A stretch of DNA of 64,000 nt from Flaccisagitta enflata. Taxonomy: Eukaryota > Chaetognatha > Sagittoidea > Aphragmophora. How positions within the stretch are numbered: position 1 is the stretch's first letter; the number at the start of each line of letters is the position of its first letter. A program made the position numbers and the translations under genes. The DNA lies in NCBI GenBank assembly GCA_965153355.1, contig OZ231128.1:13950001-14014000 (forward strand), read 5' to 3'. Of this stretch, positions 23,184-35,885 are shown piece after piece. Below the pieces are notes generated by a model. The model saw only the letters and a program-made list of their open reading frames with translations. It was not told where the DNA came from and searched no databases.

Positions 23184-24471
23184 CAGTAGATGTCGTCTAG
23201 ACTTGGTAATATGGGGGAATTCATTACAGGAATACAGATAAACTTATAAGACTGATATTTGGAATATAAACTAATAAAAGGATGCTTTATTGCTCATGGG
23301 TGTTAGTTGCCATGGAAACACATTTCCATGTACTGACGCTTAACTATCAATAATTTGAGAAATTTTTTGAGGGAACATTGTTTAAAATAAAATTTGCTAC
23401 AGCTTTCTCGCAGTATGTTCTGTAAGAGTATCGCTCGTTTGGGGGGTTGCTAGGGAGCATCACAGGGCTGTCACACATAGTGACGCTCCATAGCAACAGC
23501 TAAACAAGCAATATTCTTACAGAACATATTGTGGGAAAGTTGTAGCAAATTTTATTTTGAACAATGTTCCCTCAAAATATTTCTCAAAATATTGAAAATT
23601 TAGCGTGAATACATGGAAATGTGTTTCCATGGCAACCAACACCCATGGGCAACAAAGCATCCTTTTATTAGTCTATATTTTGAATATCAGTCTCTTAAGA
23701 AAATTTGTCTTCCTGTAATGAATTCCCTGTACACTTTTTTTTTATAAGCACCTCGTTTATAAGCACGCCCAGCCTCAGATATTGGAAAAATTTAAGCACA
23801 TTGCTAAGCACGCTCCAGGATGAGATTTCCGATTTAGAAAAACAATTTTGGTGAAGTTATAAAAGTATGCCAATTTTTACACATTTTTGCTTGGAATTTC
23901 ACAAAAACCAATGGAAACTTTGATAGAAATTGAAATTATATATAATATCAATTTGTGAGTACATTCAGAATTTTGATACTGATAGAAATCATTGAATTTC
24001 TAACAATATTCAAGAATAATATTGCTTAGATACTATTGTTAAAAAGAATTCATTGCTGTAAAGAGGACCACCTAAAAAGAATAACATATCATGATACTAA
24101 ATAACCCAAAAAATCTGAAAAGTTTATAGTAGATCAAGATACTAATCTATTCTCATAGTGTATATGAAAATAGGACAACATCAGTGAGAGATACTGTGTA
24201 TTTTTTTTATACAAAATACAATCATTATTATATTTCATACTATATTTCATTCTATACTATAGAATACTCTATGTTAAAGTGTTTTCTATACCCTACTGTG
24301 TACTTTGTTCTATATTGAATAGGATAATTACTTACTGATAAATGATAAGCACGCATTTAAGCACATTTCAGCCTCGAAAATAAGATTTTGCTAAGCACGA
24401 TCAGCCTCAGTTAAAAAAAGTGCGTGCTTATAAAATAAAAAAAGTGTATTTCCAAGTCTCGACATCTACTG
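23184..24471. mobile_element. Foldback MITE, family B copy 2, interrupted
   Basis: Ends CAGTAGATGTCGTCTAGACTT and CAAGTCTCGACATCTACTG, TA-flanked. Arms mirror each other over about 270 bp (ATGCTTTATTGCTCATGGGTG against its inverse). A second element (23732-24446) is inserted near the right end; without it the copy would be about 570 bp, like 11271-11829. Confidence 0.85.
23732..24446. mobile_element. Nested TA-inserting element with CACTTTTT ends
   Basis: Left CACTTTTTTTTTATAAGCAC and right GTGCTTATAAAATAAAAAAAGTG are inverted and flanked by TA on both sides. The 715-bp interior is AT-rich and non-coding. Confidence 0.8.
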
Positions 24472-24474
24472 TAA

Positions 24475-25475
24475 CTGTTGAAGATTTTTTTCTAATTTTG
24501 CCTCCGCTTAAGTCTCATGGAAACGGTAAACCCTCGGATTTGCACTATACTGGCCTGGTTTAAGCTGAAGTCTTGGGCGTTCGATTGGTACTTTTCTGCT
24601 TCTGATGGACGCACCAACAGAACAATAGACAGACGTATGGACCATTACACTGACTGGTACATTTTCGTTGCCAACGCGACTGAAAAAAAAGTTTCATCAA
24701 GGATATATCAAGGAATAAGAAGGAAAATCCAATGAAAGAGAGAGAGAAAAAAAAGTAGAATGTAGAAAATGGGAAAAGTGGATAATTACCACGACACGAG
24801 AAAAGAACAGAGCCTGAATCCAACCATGAAGGAAAAAAAGCTTTGGAAAAAGTAAGGGGGAGAAGAAAAAGAGAAAATAATTTCACTTGAAAACTCACAC
24901 GGATTAAGAAAGGCTCGGAAACATGGAGAACTAAGGGGAAAACAAGGAACTGGACGGGCGTAGGTGCAACATGATTACCAAGTAAATTGAGGAAAACGAA
25001 TACAGTGTAAACACGCTTTAATGCTTTTAAAGGAACCGATATTTCTTGGTCTTGATAGTTATCTATACAAACCAACGGTGTTTAACGCATCAAAAGAAGT
25101 GACTTGATGTTAAAAACAAACAAACGAATTCATCCATTCATCCACCCATTCTGCAAGTTTCAGGTTTGTCCACACCCTAACACTTTTTGATCTGTAACAC
25201 AATGTCATGGTTGAACGGTCATTCCATTTTCATTTCTATGAAATATTGATGCATCATTTGCATCTCAACCGTTGTCTCTGCCTGCTCATTGATATTCCAT
25301 CCATTCATAAGTCTATCTGTCCTGTCTTATCCCATGTATTCCATTTGTATGTCCATCTGTTCAACTAAATCCCATGTCTTCCACCCTTGTATGCCCATCT
25401 CTTTCACGCCTGGTTCTTTTTTTTTTTTGCAGACGGAATTATTGTGAATGTTTTTATCATAATGCGCGCGAATTA
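24475..25475. other. No gene recognised
   Basis: Includes a weak HINE-like fragment near 24540-24690 (GGTTTAAGCTGAAGTC; GGACCATTACACTGACTGG). No exon can be supported. Confidence 0.45.
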
Positions 25476-25477
25476 AT

Positions 25478-25738
25478 CTAAACGATTGCCAATCTCTCAT
25501 CATCTTGCTCCTGCACTTTCCCGCAGCCCCACACTGTTCCATTTTGAATAATTGCCAATCTTTCATCATCTCGCTCCTGCACTGTCCCGCCGCCCCACAC
25601 TGTTCCATTTTCAATGATTGCCAATCTTTCATCATCTCGCTCCTGCAAATTTCAGCCATCCCACACTGCGCCATTTTGAATGATTGCCAATCTCTCATCA
25701 TCTAGCTCCGGCACTGTGCGCTACTTTGAATGATTGCA
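25478..25738. repeat. About 63-bp tandem repeat
   Basis: Four units of GATTGCCAATCTTTCATCAT plus CTCGCTCCTGCACTGTCCCG and CCCCACACTGTTCCATTTT. Confidence 0.9.
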
Positions 25739-25740
25739 AA

Positions 25741-26136
25741 CCACAGACAGGCCACTAATTTAGCGTGTGGAGGCATATCTTTTAGCACCACCCCGTACAG
25801 CCCAAACCCATCAACCAATTTTTTTCACTTGGAATTGCTCTGGATACCATGGGGCAATACAAATGGCGCCACCGTGGCGATTTTTGAGTTTCCACTTTTA
25901 ACCCCCCCAATAACCACCTTTTGTTCACCCCTTAGCTACTCCCGAAGGCCAAAAAATTGCAAAATTGAGGGTGTTAAAAGTGGAAACTCAAAAATCGCCA
26001 CGGTGGCGCCATTTGTATTGCCCAAAGTCATCCAGAGCTGTTCCAAATGAAAAAAATTGGTTAATGAGTTTGAGCTGTAGGGGGTGGTGCTAAAACTTTA
26101 TGTGCCTCCACACCTTAAATTAGTGGTCCATCTGTA
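25741..26136. mobile_element. Palindromic MITE, about 396 bp
   Basis: CCACAGACAGGCCACTAATT at the left mirrors AATTAGTGGTCCATCTGTAG at the right. Arms of about 180 bp share GGCAATACAAATGGCGCCAC and GTGGCGATTTTTGAGTTTCC, separated by a short central loop near 25905-25960. Confidence 0.85.
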
Positions 26137-26210
26137 GATTCATCTCATGCTCGTTGCACGGTCTACCAAAGTGGTAGATAACCAATCTTAAGTCATCTGT
26201 TTTTTTCACA

Positions 26211-26970
26211 TGCACAGTAGAGTGGGCTCAATTTGGGCATTCAAATGAAACACTATTTCCAAGCACTTTTCATGTTCCATCTGCATAGTCAAAGTCCAGT
26301 CTCATTGGAAAATTGATTTGGACTTTATCTAGGCATTCCTTAATCAATGCTCTATTTGTATAGAATTGATAGTAGTAATCATAATGGAAATTACTTCCAT
26401 AGACATTCTTTATAACTAACTCATTGACAAGGCCGGGCGATACGTATTGGGTATTGTATTGGGTTTACAATATTCTTAAGTATTGGGTTTACCCAATACT
26501 TACTATGTGTATTGTAAATTTCCCAATACAATACAATTTATAGTAATTTTTTAAAAAAAATAGTAAAAAAGTAAGATGGTAGAAAAAAAACAAAGTAAAA
26601 TAGTAAAAAAAAGACAAATTAGATAGTGAAAGAAATGAAGAAGAATAAAAAGTCACAGAGAAGAGCAAAAAATAAGAAAGTATAGATAAGACTATAGAAA
26701 GAGGATAAGAAAAAAAAAGCAACCATTTAACTGAAAAAGAAAAAGAGAGAGCTATCAGGAGATCGATTATCTGGTCTTTTATCCTTCAAGAATAATCCTA
26801 AGCCAGTGAAAACAGGTGACTGAAGCAGAATGATTTTCTGGTCTTTTGTCCTTTCAGAGGTAATCCTTGGTCAGTATAAACAGGTGACTGAAGGAGATCG
26901 ATTTTACAGGAAGTGCTTGAGATATACATCTAGGCCAAATTCATCATGTGATTATTTGAGGGAATAAGAG

Positions 26971-27057
<87 letters not shown>

Positions 27058-27499
27058 ACAGACAGATAGACAGACAAAGAGAGAGAGAGCAATAGACAAA
27101 GAGAAGCTGAGAATTTTTTTTATTGATTTTGAAGTACATCTAAAATAAGTATAAAATCTATTTAGTCCATTTATTTATAAGAAATTGAATAAAAAAATTA
27201 TAACAACTTAGAAATAATAAAAAAATATTGTAAAGTATTGTATACAATTTTTGAAAGTATTGTATTGTATTGGTATTGTATTGTACTGGCCCAATACTTT
27301 AAAGTATTGTATAGTGTATTGTATTGTATAGAAAAATGCAGAATCGCCCAGGCTTGCTCATTGATTACGGAATGCCTAGATCAAGTCCAAATCGATTTTC
27401 CAATGAGACTGGGCTCTAATTATGCAAATGGAACATGAAAAATGCTTGGAAAAAATGTTTCACTGTAATGCCCAATTTGAGCCCATTCTAATGCACAGT
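26211..27499. mobile_element. Inverted-repeat element hosting a nested element
   Basis: AGTGGGCTCAATTTGGGC at the left mirrors GCCCAATTTGAGCCCATTCT at the right, with arms of about 145 bp including GGACTTTATCTAGGCATTCC. Between them is a second inverted-repeat unit (26430-27356). Confidence 0.8.
26430..27356. mobile_element. Nested element with GTATT-rich ends
   Basis: AAGGCCGGGCGATACGTATT and the right-hand GCAGAATCGCCCAGGCTT are inverted. Each end carries TATTGTATTGGG-type minisatellite. The interior includes (GA)n at 26978-27053. Confidence 0.6.
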
Positions 27500-27578
27500 C
27501 CTCTTCTCCCAACAGTAGGCTAAAACATACGGGTTTTCTCTTCCTATTCCCTATTGCTTACGTACCAATTCCTAATTA

Positions 27579-27864
27579 CAGTCAATGGACAAAACATAAT
27601 AGGTATATATATCATACCATTGACTTAGATCCAACTTACTGTTTATAAGCAAGATATTAAAATAAACGCTGGCTGTAATGAATCATGTTTGCAATAAATG
27701 GTTGTTTGAGTTACAGCCGGCTGTAACACTCCAATCTTGTAAAATTACAGCCGGCTGATATTTCAACCATCAGTGGTTGCATACAAGATTTTGTTTTTCT
27801 TCAGTAAGTTAAATCAAAGCAAATGGTATGATATATATACCTATCATGTTTCGTCCACTGACTG
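27579..27864. mobile_element. Short Tc1/mariner-like MITE
   Basis: Ends CAGTCAATGGACAAAACAT and CATGTTTCGTCCACTGACTG with about 45 bp of TIR including AGGTATATATATCATACCAT. TA precedes the left end; the right flank is AA, so the target duplication has decayed. Length is 286 bp. Confidence 0.75.
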
Positions 27865-28235
27865 AATATTACCTCTCTTGCTGAAAATGTAGATAGTTGG
27901 GCTGCTGAGGTTCCATTCTATAAATTTCAGGGGCACTGATGATCAAGCTATTATTGCCATTGGATCAGGACGCACCATTGATAGAGAAAAGAATAATGAA
28001 TTAGAGACTGAAACATAAATCAATAAATCATTGAACCAATTACATTCTGCTTTAACATTTCAAATTGATATTCCATGTTTGAGTACAGTTTGCAGGAAGT
28101 GCGACAATATGTTCTCCTCAGCCCAATCCACTGATATGTGTCAAGCATAGAATTAGATTGAGATGTTTTCACCACATAGTATTTTGTGTTCTTTATGATA
28201 TAATCTAAAAACCTGAACATCCCTGATGTATTGCA

Positions 28236-28566
28236 TTACTTTACATTGTGCAGATAGTGCTAGAGCGCCCTTCCAACAGCGCATTACTTCACATTGTGCA
28301 GATTGTGCTAGAGTGCCTTTCCCTCAGCACATTACTTCACATTGTACAGATAGTGCTACCGGTAGAGCGCCCTTCCCTCAGCGCCTCACATGGTGCATAT
28401 TGTGCTAGAGCGACCTTCCCTCAGCGCCTCACATTGTGCAGATTGTGCTAGATGGCCCTTCCCTCAGCGCCTCATATTGTACAGATTGTGCTAGAGCGCC
28501 CTTCCCTCAGCGCCTCACATTGTGCAGATAGTGCTAGAGCGCCCTTCCCTCAGCGCCTCACGCGGC
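28236..28566. repeat. About 45-bp tandem repeat
   Basis: Seven to eight units of CACATTGTGCAGATAGTGCT then AGAGCGCCCTTCCCTCAGCG. Confidence 0.9.
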
Positions 28567-28642
28567 CTCACGCAGCTTTTTTCTGTAATCGTTTGCGTTT
28601 TCAATTAAAACTGCAGCTCTGTGAATCCATGAGAGAGCTAGG

Positions 28643-28850
28643 AAACAAGGCCAGATACACGGCTACCCAAGTCGCGTGCTGGTGGGCAGGGTCAGTGTAA
28701 AGAAATTAAAAATTCTAACCATGTATTGGGCAGGAGTAGCAATGCAATAGCCGCCTGTTAGAACCAGAAGTTAAAAAGGTCAAGCTGAATGAATAGACCA
28801 ACGGACGGAAAACGGATTTACCGACGGATGTATGGATGTATGAGAAAAAC
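28643..28850 (+). mobile_element. Helentron/HINE-like element, 3'-truncated
   Basis: 5' end AACAAGGCCAGATACACGGC then CAAGTCGCGTGCTGGTGGGC and GGGCAGGAGTAGCAATGCAA. Runs into GACCAACGGACGG but the terminal palindrome is missing. Confidence 0.65.
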
Positions 28851-28869
28851 AGAGAGGGAGTGAGAGAAG

Positions 28870-28874
<5 letters not shown>

Positions 28875-28950
<76 letters not shown>
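28875..28950. repeat. (GA)n microsatellite
   Basis: Pure (GA)n, about 76 bp. Confidence 0.95.
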
Positions 28951-28955
<5 letters not shown>

Positions 28956-29344
28956 GCAATGGAGAAAGAGAAAAAAAAATAGAGAAAGAGAGCAAAAACG
29001 TTTCATAGGAAACGAATTTTCTTTATTTGCATACTTTAACCATGAAGAGAATCATTTAAGCCCGGGGGGAAAGTCGAGATAAATCGCCATGATTAACAAC
29101 GCTGTTACCTTGAACTCATTCCCTCCAAATTTCTCTCTCAGCATCAATCTGTCTCATTTCTTTCCATTTCTATCTTTGGGTAACTTTGTTAAAGCCGTCC
29201 ATTCAACTCATTGTCTCTGTTCAAAGATGATTTTATATGGAAAATCAATCAAATCTAGCAGCAGCTTTTTCATAGATATAGTCTCTGCAATTCAATCGTG
29301 TTTTCGTTCTCTTACTGTTAAGCTGTCATTTTCTATACCTCTTT

Positions 29345-29345
<1 letters not shown>

Positions 29346-29440
<95 letters not shown>
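29346..29440. repeat. (CT)n microsatellite
   Basis: Pure (CT)n, about 95 bp. Confidence 0.95.
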
Positions 29441-29441
<1 letters not shown>

Positions 29442-29499
29442 TGTTTCATTATCACTCGTTCTCTCTTTAACATTCTTACGGATCAAAGAGGGAGCAACA

Positions 29500-29915
29500 G
29501 TTGACTGTCTCTCCATCTCTGTCTGTCCCTTTGTTTATCCGTGTCTCTGCCACTGTCTCTGTCTCTTTCTGTATGTCTGTCTCAATCTTTTTCCTACTTG
29601 CGTGTCCAGAGTCCATCAAATCTCACCCTGATGAACAAAAACCCACCTAACGCTACTTTATCCCACTCCACCCTCGCATATGTGCCTTCCATACAATCAA
29701 AGAAAAGCAACTGATGACTATCTCTATCTCTCTTTGTCTCTTTGTTTGTCTATGACACTGTCTCATCCTCTGTCTCTGTGCCGGTCTTTCTCTTTGTCTC
29801 AGTCTCTCTCCCACTTGCTTTGCCCTTCCTAAGGATCAAAGAGGGAGCAACAGATGTTGATTAAGCCGCGAATTCCAAAAGGATTTGCAGAGAGATTAAC
29901 GACCCGACCCAACTC
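29500..29915. other. CT-rich, no gene recognised
   Basis: GTCTCTGTCTCTTTGTCTGTC-type degenerate sequence. GGATCAAAGAGGGAGCAACA occurs twice, at 29479 and 29833, marking a roughly 354-bp direct duplication of a diverged segment. Confidence 0.5.
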
Positions 29916-29918
29916 TAG

Positions 29919-30180
<262 letters not shown>

Positions 30181-30404
30181 CATCGTTGTTGTTGCAGATG
30201 TTGAAATCCCTGTTGTTGTCCTCATTTTTATTCTTTGGAAATGCTGCACGACATTTGCATTTGATTTTGCAGCTGAAGTTGCCTCCAGCTGTTCACATTC
30301 ATTCTAGAAACCATAGTTTATTCGACCTTGTGTGTTAAATGACTCATATCTGTCTTATTCTTTCTACATTTGCATTTTAACCATGCCCTCCCATTCCCCA
30401 TCTC

Positions 30405-30510
<106 letters not shown>

Positions 30511-30530
30511 TCTGGTTCCAATACACACAG

Positions 30531-30691
30531 AGTCTGAAAAGAGCGCGATTTGGATTAAACATTCGGATGATCCTGGAGAGAGCAAATTCCTCAGCCATGG
30601 GAGCAAACCTTTTGATCACACAATCAGCAACGAAAAATATCAATTCACTTCGACCGGCGATCACTTCTATTTGCATATCAACGACGTCAGA
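30531..30691 (+). CDS. Immunoglobulin-domain exon
   Basis: Flanked by acceptor TACACACAG (AG at 30529-30530) and donor GTAAGT at 30692; 161 nt. The translation contains SAIWIKHSDD and, 40 residues on, YQFTSTGDHFYLHINDV: the C-strand tryptophan and the F-strand-side L-x-I-x-D-V of an I-set/V-set Ig fold. The disulphide-forming cysteines would lie in adjoining exons. Family context suggests a cell-surface adhesion or receptor protein. Entry phase 1 and exit phase 0. No neighbouring exon was recognised with confidence; 35679-35885 may be the 3' end. Confidence 0.65.
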
Positions 30692-30815
30692 GTAAGTACA
30701 ACACGAAAGAGTGTCATAGGATTTCTTTTCAGAAGCTCTTTTATTATTTCAAGTCATTTCTACTTTCAGATTCAGAATCTATCTCAGGAGATAGGTTCAA
30801 ATCTTTATTTGCTGT

Positions 30816-30916
<101 letters not shown>

Positions 30917-30939
30917 AAGAGAGCGAGAATGCGCGAGTT

Positions 30940-31850
30940 CAGTCATGAGTTTCTATCAACCTATCAAACATGCAATGAGTGAAGATGGTACTGACTTACT
31001 GCACTTGCAGGTGAACAAAGCGCGAGTTCAGTCCTAAGTTTCAAACAAGGAATCAGTGGAAATGGCATGGGCTTACTGCACTTGCAGGTGAACAAAGCGC
31101 AAGATCAGTCCTGAGTTTCCGATAACCAATAAAACAAGCAATCAGTGGAGATAGTTCCGGCTTACTGCACTTGCAGGTGAACAAAGCGCAAGATCAGTCC
31201 TGAGTTTCTGATAACCAATCAAACAAGCAATCAGTGGAGATAGCACCGGCTTACTGCACTTGCAGGTGAACCAGGCGCAAGATCAGTCCTGAGTTTCCAA
31301 CAACCAATCAAACAAGCAATCAGTGGGGATGGCTTGGGCTTATTGCACTTGCAGGTGCACAAAGCGCGAGTTCACTCCTGAGTTTCCAATAACCAATTAA
31401 ACATGCAATGAGTGAAGATGGCAAGGGCTTACCGTACTCGCAGGTGCACAATGCGCGAGTTCACTCCTGAGTTTCCGACAACCAATCAAACAAGCACTCA
31501 GTGGAGATGGCACGGGCTTACTACACTTGCAGGTGCACAAAGCGCAAGTTCATCCCTGAGTTTCCAACAACCAATCAAGCAAATAATCAGTGGAGATGGC
31601 ACGGGCTTACTGCACTTGCAGGTGCACAAAACACAATTTCAGTCCTGAGTTTCCGACAACCAATCAAACATGCAATGAGTGAAGATGGCACTGATTTACT
31701 GCACTTGCAGGTGCAAAAAGCGCAAGTTCAGTCTTGAGTTTTTAACAACCAATCAAACAAGCAATCAGTAGAGATGGCACAGGCTCACTGCACATGCAGG
31801 TGCACAAAGCGCGAGTTCAGTCCTGAGTTTCCGATAGCCAATCCCTTTGA
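30940..31850. repeat. About 90-bp tandem repeat with embedded acceptor-like motif
   Basis: Ten units built on CAAACAAGCAATCAGTGGAG, GGCTTACTGCACTTGCAGGTG and TTCAGTCCTGAGTTTCCGAC. Each unit carries CTTGCAG|GTG, which looks like a 3' splice site and also holds an E-box CAGGTG. It lies in the presumed intron after the Ig exon. Confidence 0.9.
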
Positions 31851-31934
31851 TATGAATAAATACGTCAACGGAGCTTTCATTGGAGGATGAAAGAGAATAT
31901 CCTTGTTTTTTTCCCTTCAGTTGGATCGCTTTCC

Positions 31935-31974
31935 TCTCTCTCTGTCTCTGTCTCTGTCTGTCTGTCTCTGTCTC

Positions 31975-32050
<76 letters not shown>

Positions 32051-32052
32051 CA
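31935..32052. repeat. CT-rich microsatellite
   Basis: TCTCTGTCTC units leading to pure (CT)n at 31990-32040. Confidence 0.95.
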
Positions 32053-32054
32053 AT

Positions 32055-32630
32055 CAACCATTTTCCCCAATCACCACTCACTTTTTTCTTTCAGCCAATC
32101 ACATTTTTCAACTCATGAGCGTGACATGGTTTTAATCTTCCTTCCGGGTGGTTGGTTGATCGGCGCGTCTGAATGTCAGTCAACGTTATTGACATCGCTC
32201 CCCCTGTCTGATAGTTCACAACAATGTATCCCTAGATGTAAGTGACAAGAAAATATACTGTCCACCGACTGGTCTGTCTCTCTGTCTGTGTGCCCTTCTG
32301 CTCATCCTTCTCATCCTTTGTCTGATGCTGTTTTATCTGCCATCTCCTGCACCTTTTATACCAACCAGCGTGTTTGTCTCTTCGTGAATGTGTTCGTTTC
32401 GTGTTTACATGATATCTAATGATACAATTTGCATATTTCATAATCGTTATAGCTAAGATATATTGCTAATACATAAAACAACATCATATAGGTCGTTTAC
32501 CTGACTTTTCACTTTTTTTCTGTCGCTTTCTGTCATATCACCATTCTGCTTTTCCGTCTTTTTGCCATTAAAACTTGAGAATTTGGGCGTGTTTCTAATG
32601 ATGACCAAAAACGCGTTTGTTCTTGTGAAA
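32055..32630. other. No gene recognised
   Basis: Mixed sequence, no exon supported. GGGCGTGTTTCTAATGATGA near 32587 resembles the repeat at 39650-39850. Confidence 0.45.
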
Positions 32631-32635
32631 CGCAT

Positions 32636-32715
32636 TTGGGGCCGCTGCCCCTCCAACCACCTCACACCCACACTAACATAGGGGCACCGGGTACCGCTGA
32701 CCATCTGACGCTTTT
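32636..32715. repeat. Dispersed GC-rich repeat (GGTACCGCTGACC family)
   Basis: TTTGGGGCCGCTGCCCCTCC and ACCGGGTACCGCTGACCATCTGACGCTTTTGCGACT, nearly identical in its last part to 12334-12368. Confidence 0.65.
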
Positions 32716-32851
32716 GCGACTATTGTTCTTCTCTTTTCTTAACTCTATTTTTTACTTTTCCTTGATTTGCTTCTCTTTATCAAACTCAGTTTTTCCCTTT
32801 CCTCGTACTTCCATGGCACCATTTACCTCTTCTTTAAGCCCATCATAACCT

Positions 32852-33432
32852 CCAATTTTTATTGCATCCTCTCCATTTGCCCCCTGCTTTAATTGCCTCC
32901 TCTTCATTTGTCTCCAGTTTTGATTGCCTCCTCTTCATTTGCCGCCAGTTATGATTGCCCCCTCTTCAATTGCCTCCTGCTTTGATTGCCCCGTCTTCAT
33001 TTGCCTCCTGTTTTGATTGCTACCTCTTAATTTGCTTCCAGTTTTGATTGCCTCCTCTTCATTTGCCTCCTGTTTTGATTGCATCCTCTTCATTTGCCTC
33101 CAGTTTTGATTGCCTCCTCTTCATTTGCCTCCTGTTTTGATTGCATTCTCTTCATTTGCCTCCTGTTTTGATTGCCTCCTCTTCATTTGCCTCCAGTTTT
33201 GATTGCCCCTCTTCATTTACCTCCAATTTCGATTGCCTCTTCTTCATTTGCCTCCTGTTCTAATTGCCTCCTCTTCATTTGCCTCCTGTCTTGATTGCCT
33301 CCTCTTCATTTGCCTCCAGTTTTGATTGCCTCCTCCTCATTTACCTCCAATTTCGATTGCCTGCTCTTCATTTGCCTCCTGTTTTGATTGCCTCCTATTC
33401 ATTTGCTTCCTGCTTTAATTGCCCCCTACTTC
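32852..33432. repeat. About 30-bp tandem repeat
   Basis: About 19 units of GATTGCCTCCTCTTCATTTG plus CCTCC(A/T)GTTTT. Confidence 0.9.
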
Positions 33433-33611
33433 ATTATTCATTTGCCTCTTCTTTTGCCTCCTGCTTCGTTTGCCTCTCTTTTTCATACCATCGTTTACCT
33501 TCTTCTATAACTTTTTTTTTCTTTCCTCCTGTCTTTTTTTCTTCCTGTTGCCTCCAAAATTCCCATCAGTCATTATCTCATTTTGCTGGTTCATGTTTCT
33601 TCGGGCTGAAT

Positions 33612-33642
<31 letters not shown>

Positions 33643-33784
33643 GGTTGCTGTTCCTCTTTCTCCTTCCCCTCCTCCTCCTCCTCCTCTTTCCATTTTCCTC
33701 GTTTGCTCCTTGTTTTTGCCCTCGTTTTTTTCCCCCAGGTTTTTGTTTACGCGCGGATTCTTTTTATGTGCCACTCGGCCATTC

Positions 33785-34205
33785 GGTCATTTTCCCCATA
33801 TGTCATGCATCATTTGCCAATTGGTCATTTGGTCTTTTTCTCCCATATGTCATACATTATTTGCCAATAAGTCATTTGGTTTTTTTTCTCCCATATGTCA
33901 TGTATCATTTGCCAATTGGTCATTTGGTCTTTTTCTCCCATATGTCATGTATTATTTGCCAATTGGTCATTTGGTCTTTTTCTCCCATATGTTATGTATT
34001 ATTTGCCTGTTGGTGGTTTTGTCAATTTTTTCCATATGTCATGTATCATTTGCCAATTGGTCATTTGGTCTTTATCCCCAATATGTCATGTATTATTCGC
34101 CAATTGGTCATTTCATCATTTTCCCATATGATTGTATCATTTGCCAATTGGTCATTTCGTCATTTCTCCCATATGTCATGCATTATTTGCCAATTAGTTG
34201 TTTTT
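33785..34205. repeat. About 57-bp tandem repeat
   Basis: Seven to eight units of CCATATGTCATGTATCATTT and GCCAATTGGTCATTTGGTCT. Confidence 0.9.
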
Positions 34206-34544
34206 TTATCATTCTTCCTGCATCTTGAATTATTGTGTGCACAGTCCACCATTTTCCCCCTGTATATGACTTATATTCACACATGAAGTGTAACAAGGAC
34301 AAAAGACATGTCATATTGTTTGCCAGTCTCGTGCGTGACATCATTTTGGACATTTGCCACCATATCTGCCAATTCTTTGTCCAGTATATCTTATGTTTTA
34401 TAATCCTTCCTCAATCCTGTTTCAGATATCACAATATCAATCCACGTGTCCATGGGTTGTATATCGTTGCATTTGCGCATGCACACAAACAACAACATGA
34501 ACACGAACGAAAACAAGAATGAAAACAAAAACAAAAACAAGAAC

Positions 34545-34688
<144 letters not shown>

Positions 34689-34921
34689 TGACACGGCACC
34701 AAAATCTTTCCAGGAGCGATTTACACATCCCTAGGCAGATCAAACGCCTGATAAATGTGGAAAGATTGTTTTTCCTTTGTTTATTTTCGGTTCCTAAACC
34801 CGATTCAGGTTTTTTGAGTCGAAATGTTTTTTTTGATTAATATCCTATTTTCATAATGCAGTTTTCAATTCTGTGCTTCGTATTTCAGCCTCATTCGTCA
34901 CTGCCATACCCTTATTTCTCA

Positions 34922-35090
<169 letters not shown>

Positions 35091-35094
35091 AAAA

Positions 35095-35675
35095 GAGAAA
35101 GAAAAAAGAAAGAATGAAAGAAAGAGATGACAGAAAGGAAGACAGGGAAGGATAGAATAGTGACTTTCCTCTATAAAATCCAAATCTTGATAGTCATCAT
35201 TAACACATGATCCACAATTAGCACATGTGAAACCATTTTTGTGACAGATTTTTGTGATTGTAAAAAGATGCATGCTTCTATTCAGCCCAGTGAGATCAAA
35301 TTTTTGCTGAAGTCTCTTTACACCTCTGGGCTACTATGATTAGAATGTCATAACACTGGACATACTGTTAGTATGTTTTTCATAGTTTAACATTAAGTGT
35401 TACTGTGACAATAATTCTTGCACAAGTGTTAGGCAAAAAAAAAACAAACAAAAAAACATGAGCATACACAGTAAATATTCTTTTCGGGCTATTCAAATCA
35501 TTTGAGTCTAATGTAATTAGAACTGAATAGTCCCTTTACCTTCGGCCTAGTTTGGTTAAGAATTTCATTGAGCAAGCCTTAATTAAAAATGTGCAATGCA
35601 TACTTCTTTGCACATGTGTCTTTCCGCCTAGATGTGGGTCATGTAATGTTTTTCTCTGATTTCACTCTGTTTTTG
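35095..35675. other. No gene recognised
   Basis: AT-rich. On the minus strand near 35150-35273 a short frame has a CHK-x4-CANCGSC cysteine cluster, too short to assign. Confidence 0.4.
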
Positions 35676-35678
35676 AAG

Positions 35679-35885
35679 AACGTCCTTGGAGGGGCAGATG
35701 ACCAATGATTCCACACAGGGCAATCTGCTCTGGTTTCATATTGCATATTTGCGGCCACCAACTTCCAGTGCCCCCCCTCCTCTGAGAACCCACGATCAAC
35801 CTTTTGAGGTCTCTAATCCACCTTATCAGCCTCAGCAAAGATTACCCAGTGTAGAACAACGGGTCACCACACCACAACAAATTTA
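35679..35885 (+). CDS. Possible terminal exon, proline-rich tail
   Basis: An acceptor-like TTTTTGAAG (AG at 35677-35678) precedes an open frame to a TAA at 35883-35885. The product is Pro/Gln-rich with RPPTSSAPPPLR and SNPPYQPQQRLP, the latter a PPxY-type motif known to bind WW domains. Ordinary codon composition and no repeats make it stand out from its surroundings. It could be the cytoplasmic tail of the Ig gene 5 kb upstream, but nothing links them directly. Confidence 0.35.

Noticed and set aside
28236-28566. CRISPR-like regular repeats
   Set aside because: Units are contiguous tandem repeats without distinct spacers, in a eukaryotic genome.
35150-35273. Minus-strand Cys cluster (CHK-x4-CANCGSC)
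   Set aside because: Too short, no splice borders that I could support, and no second motif.
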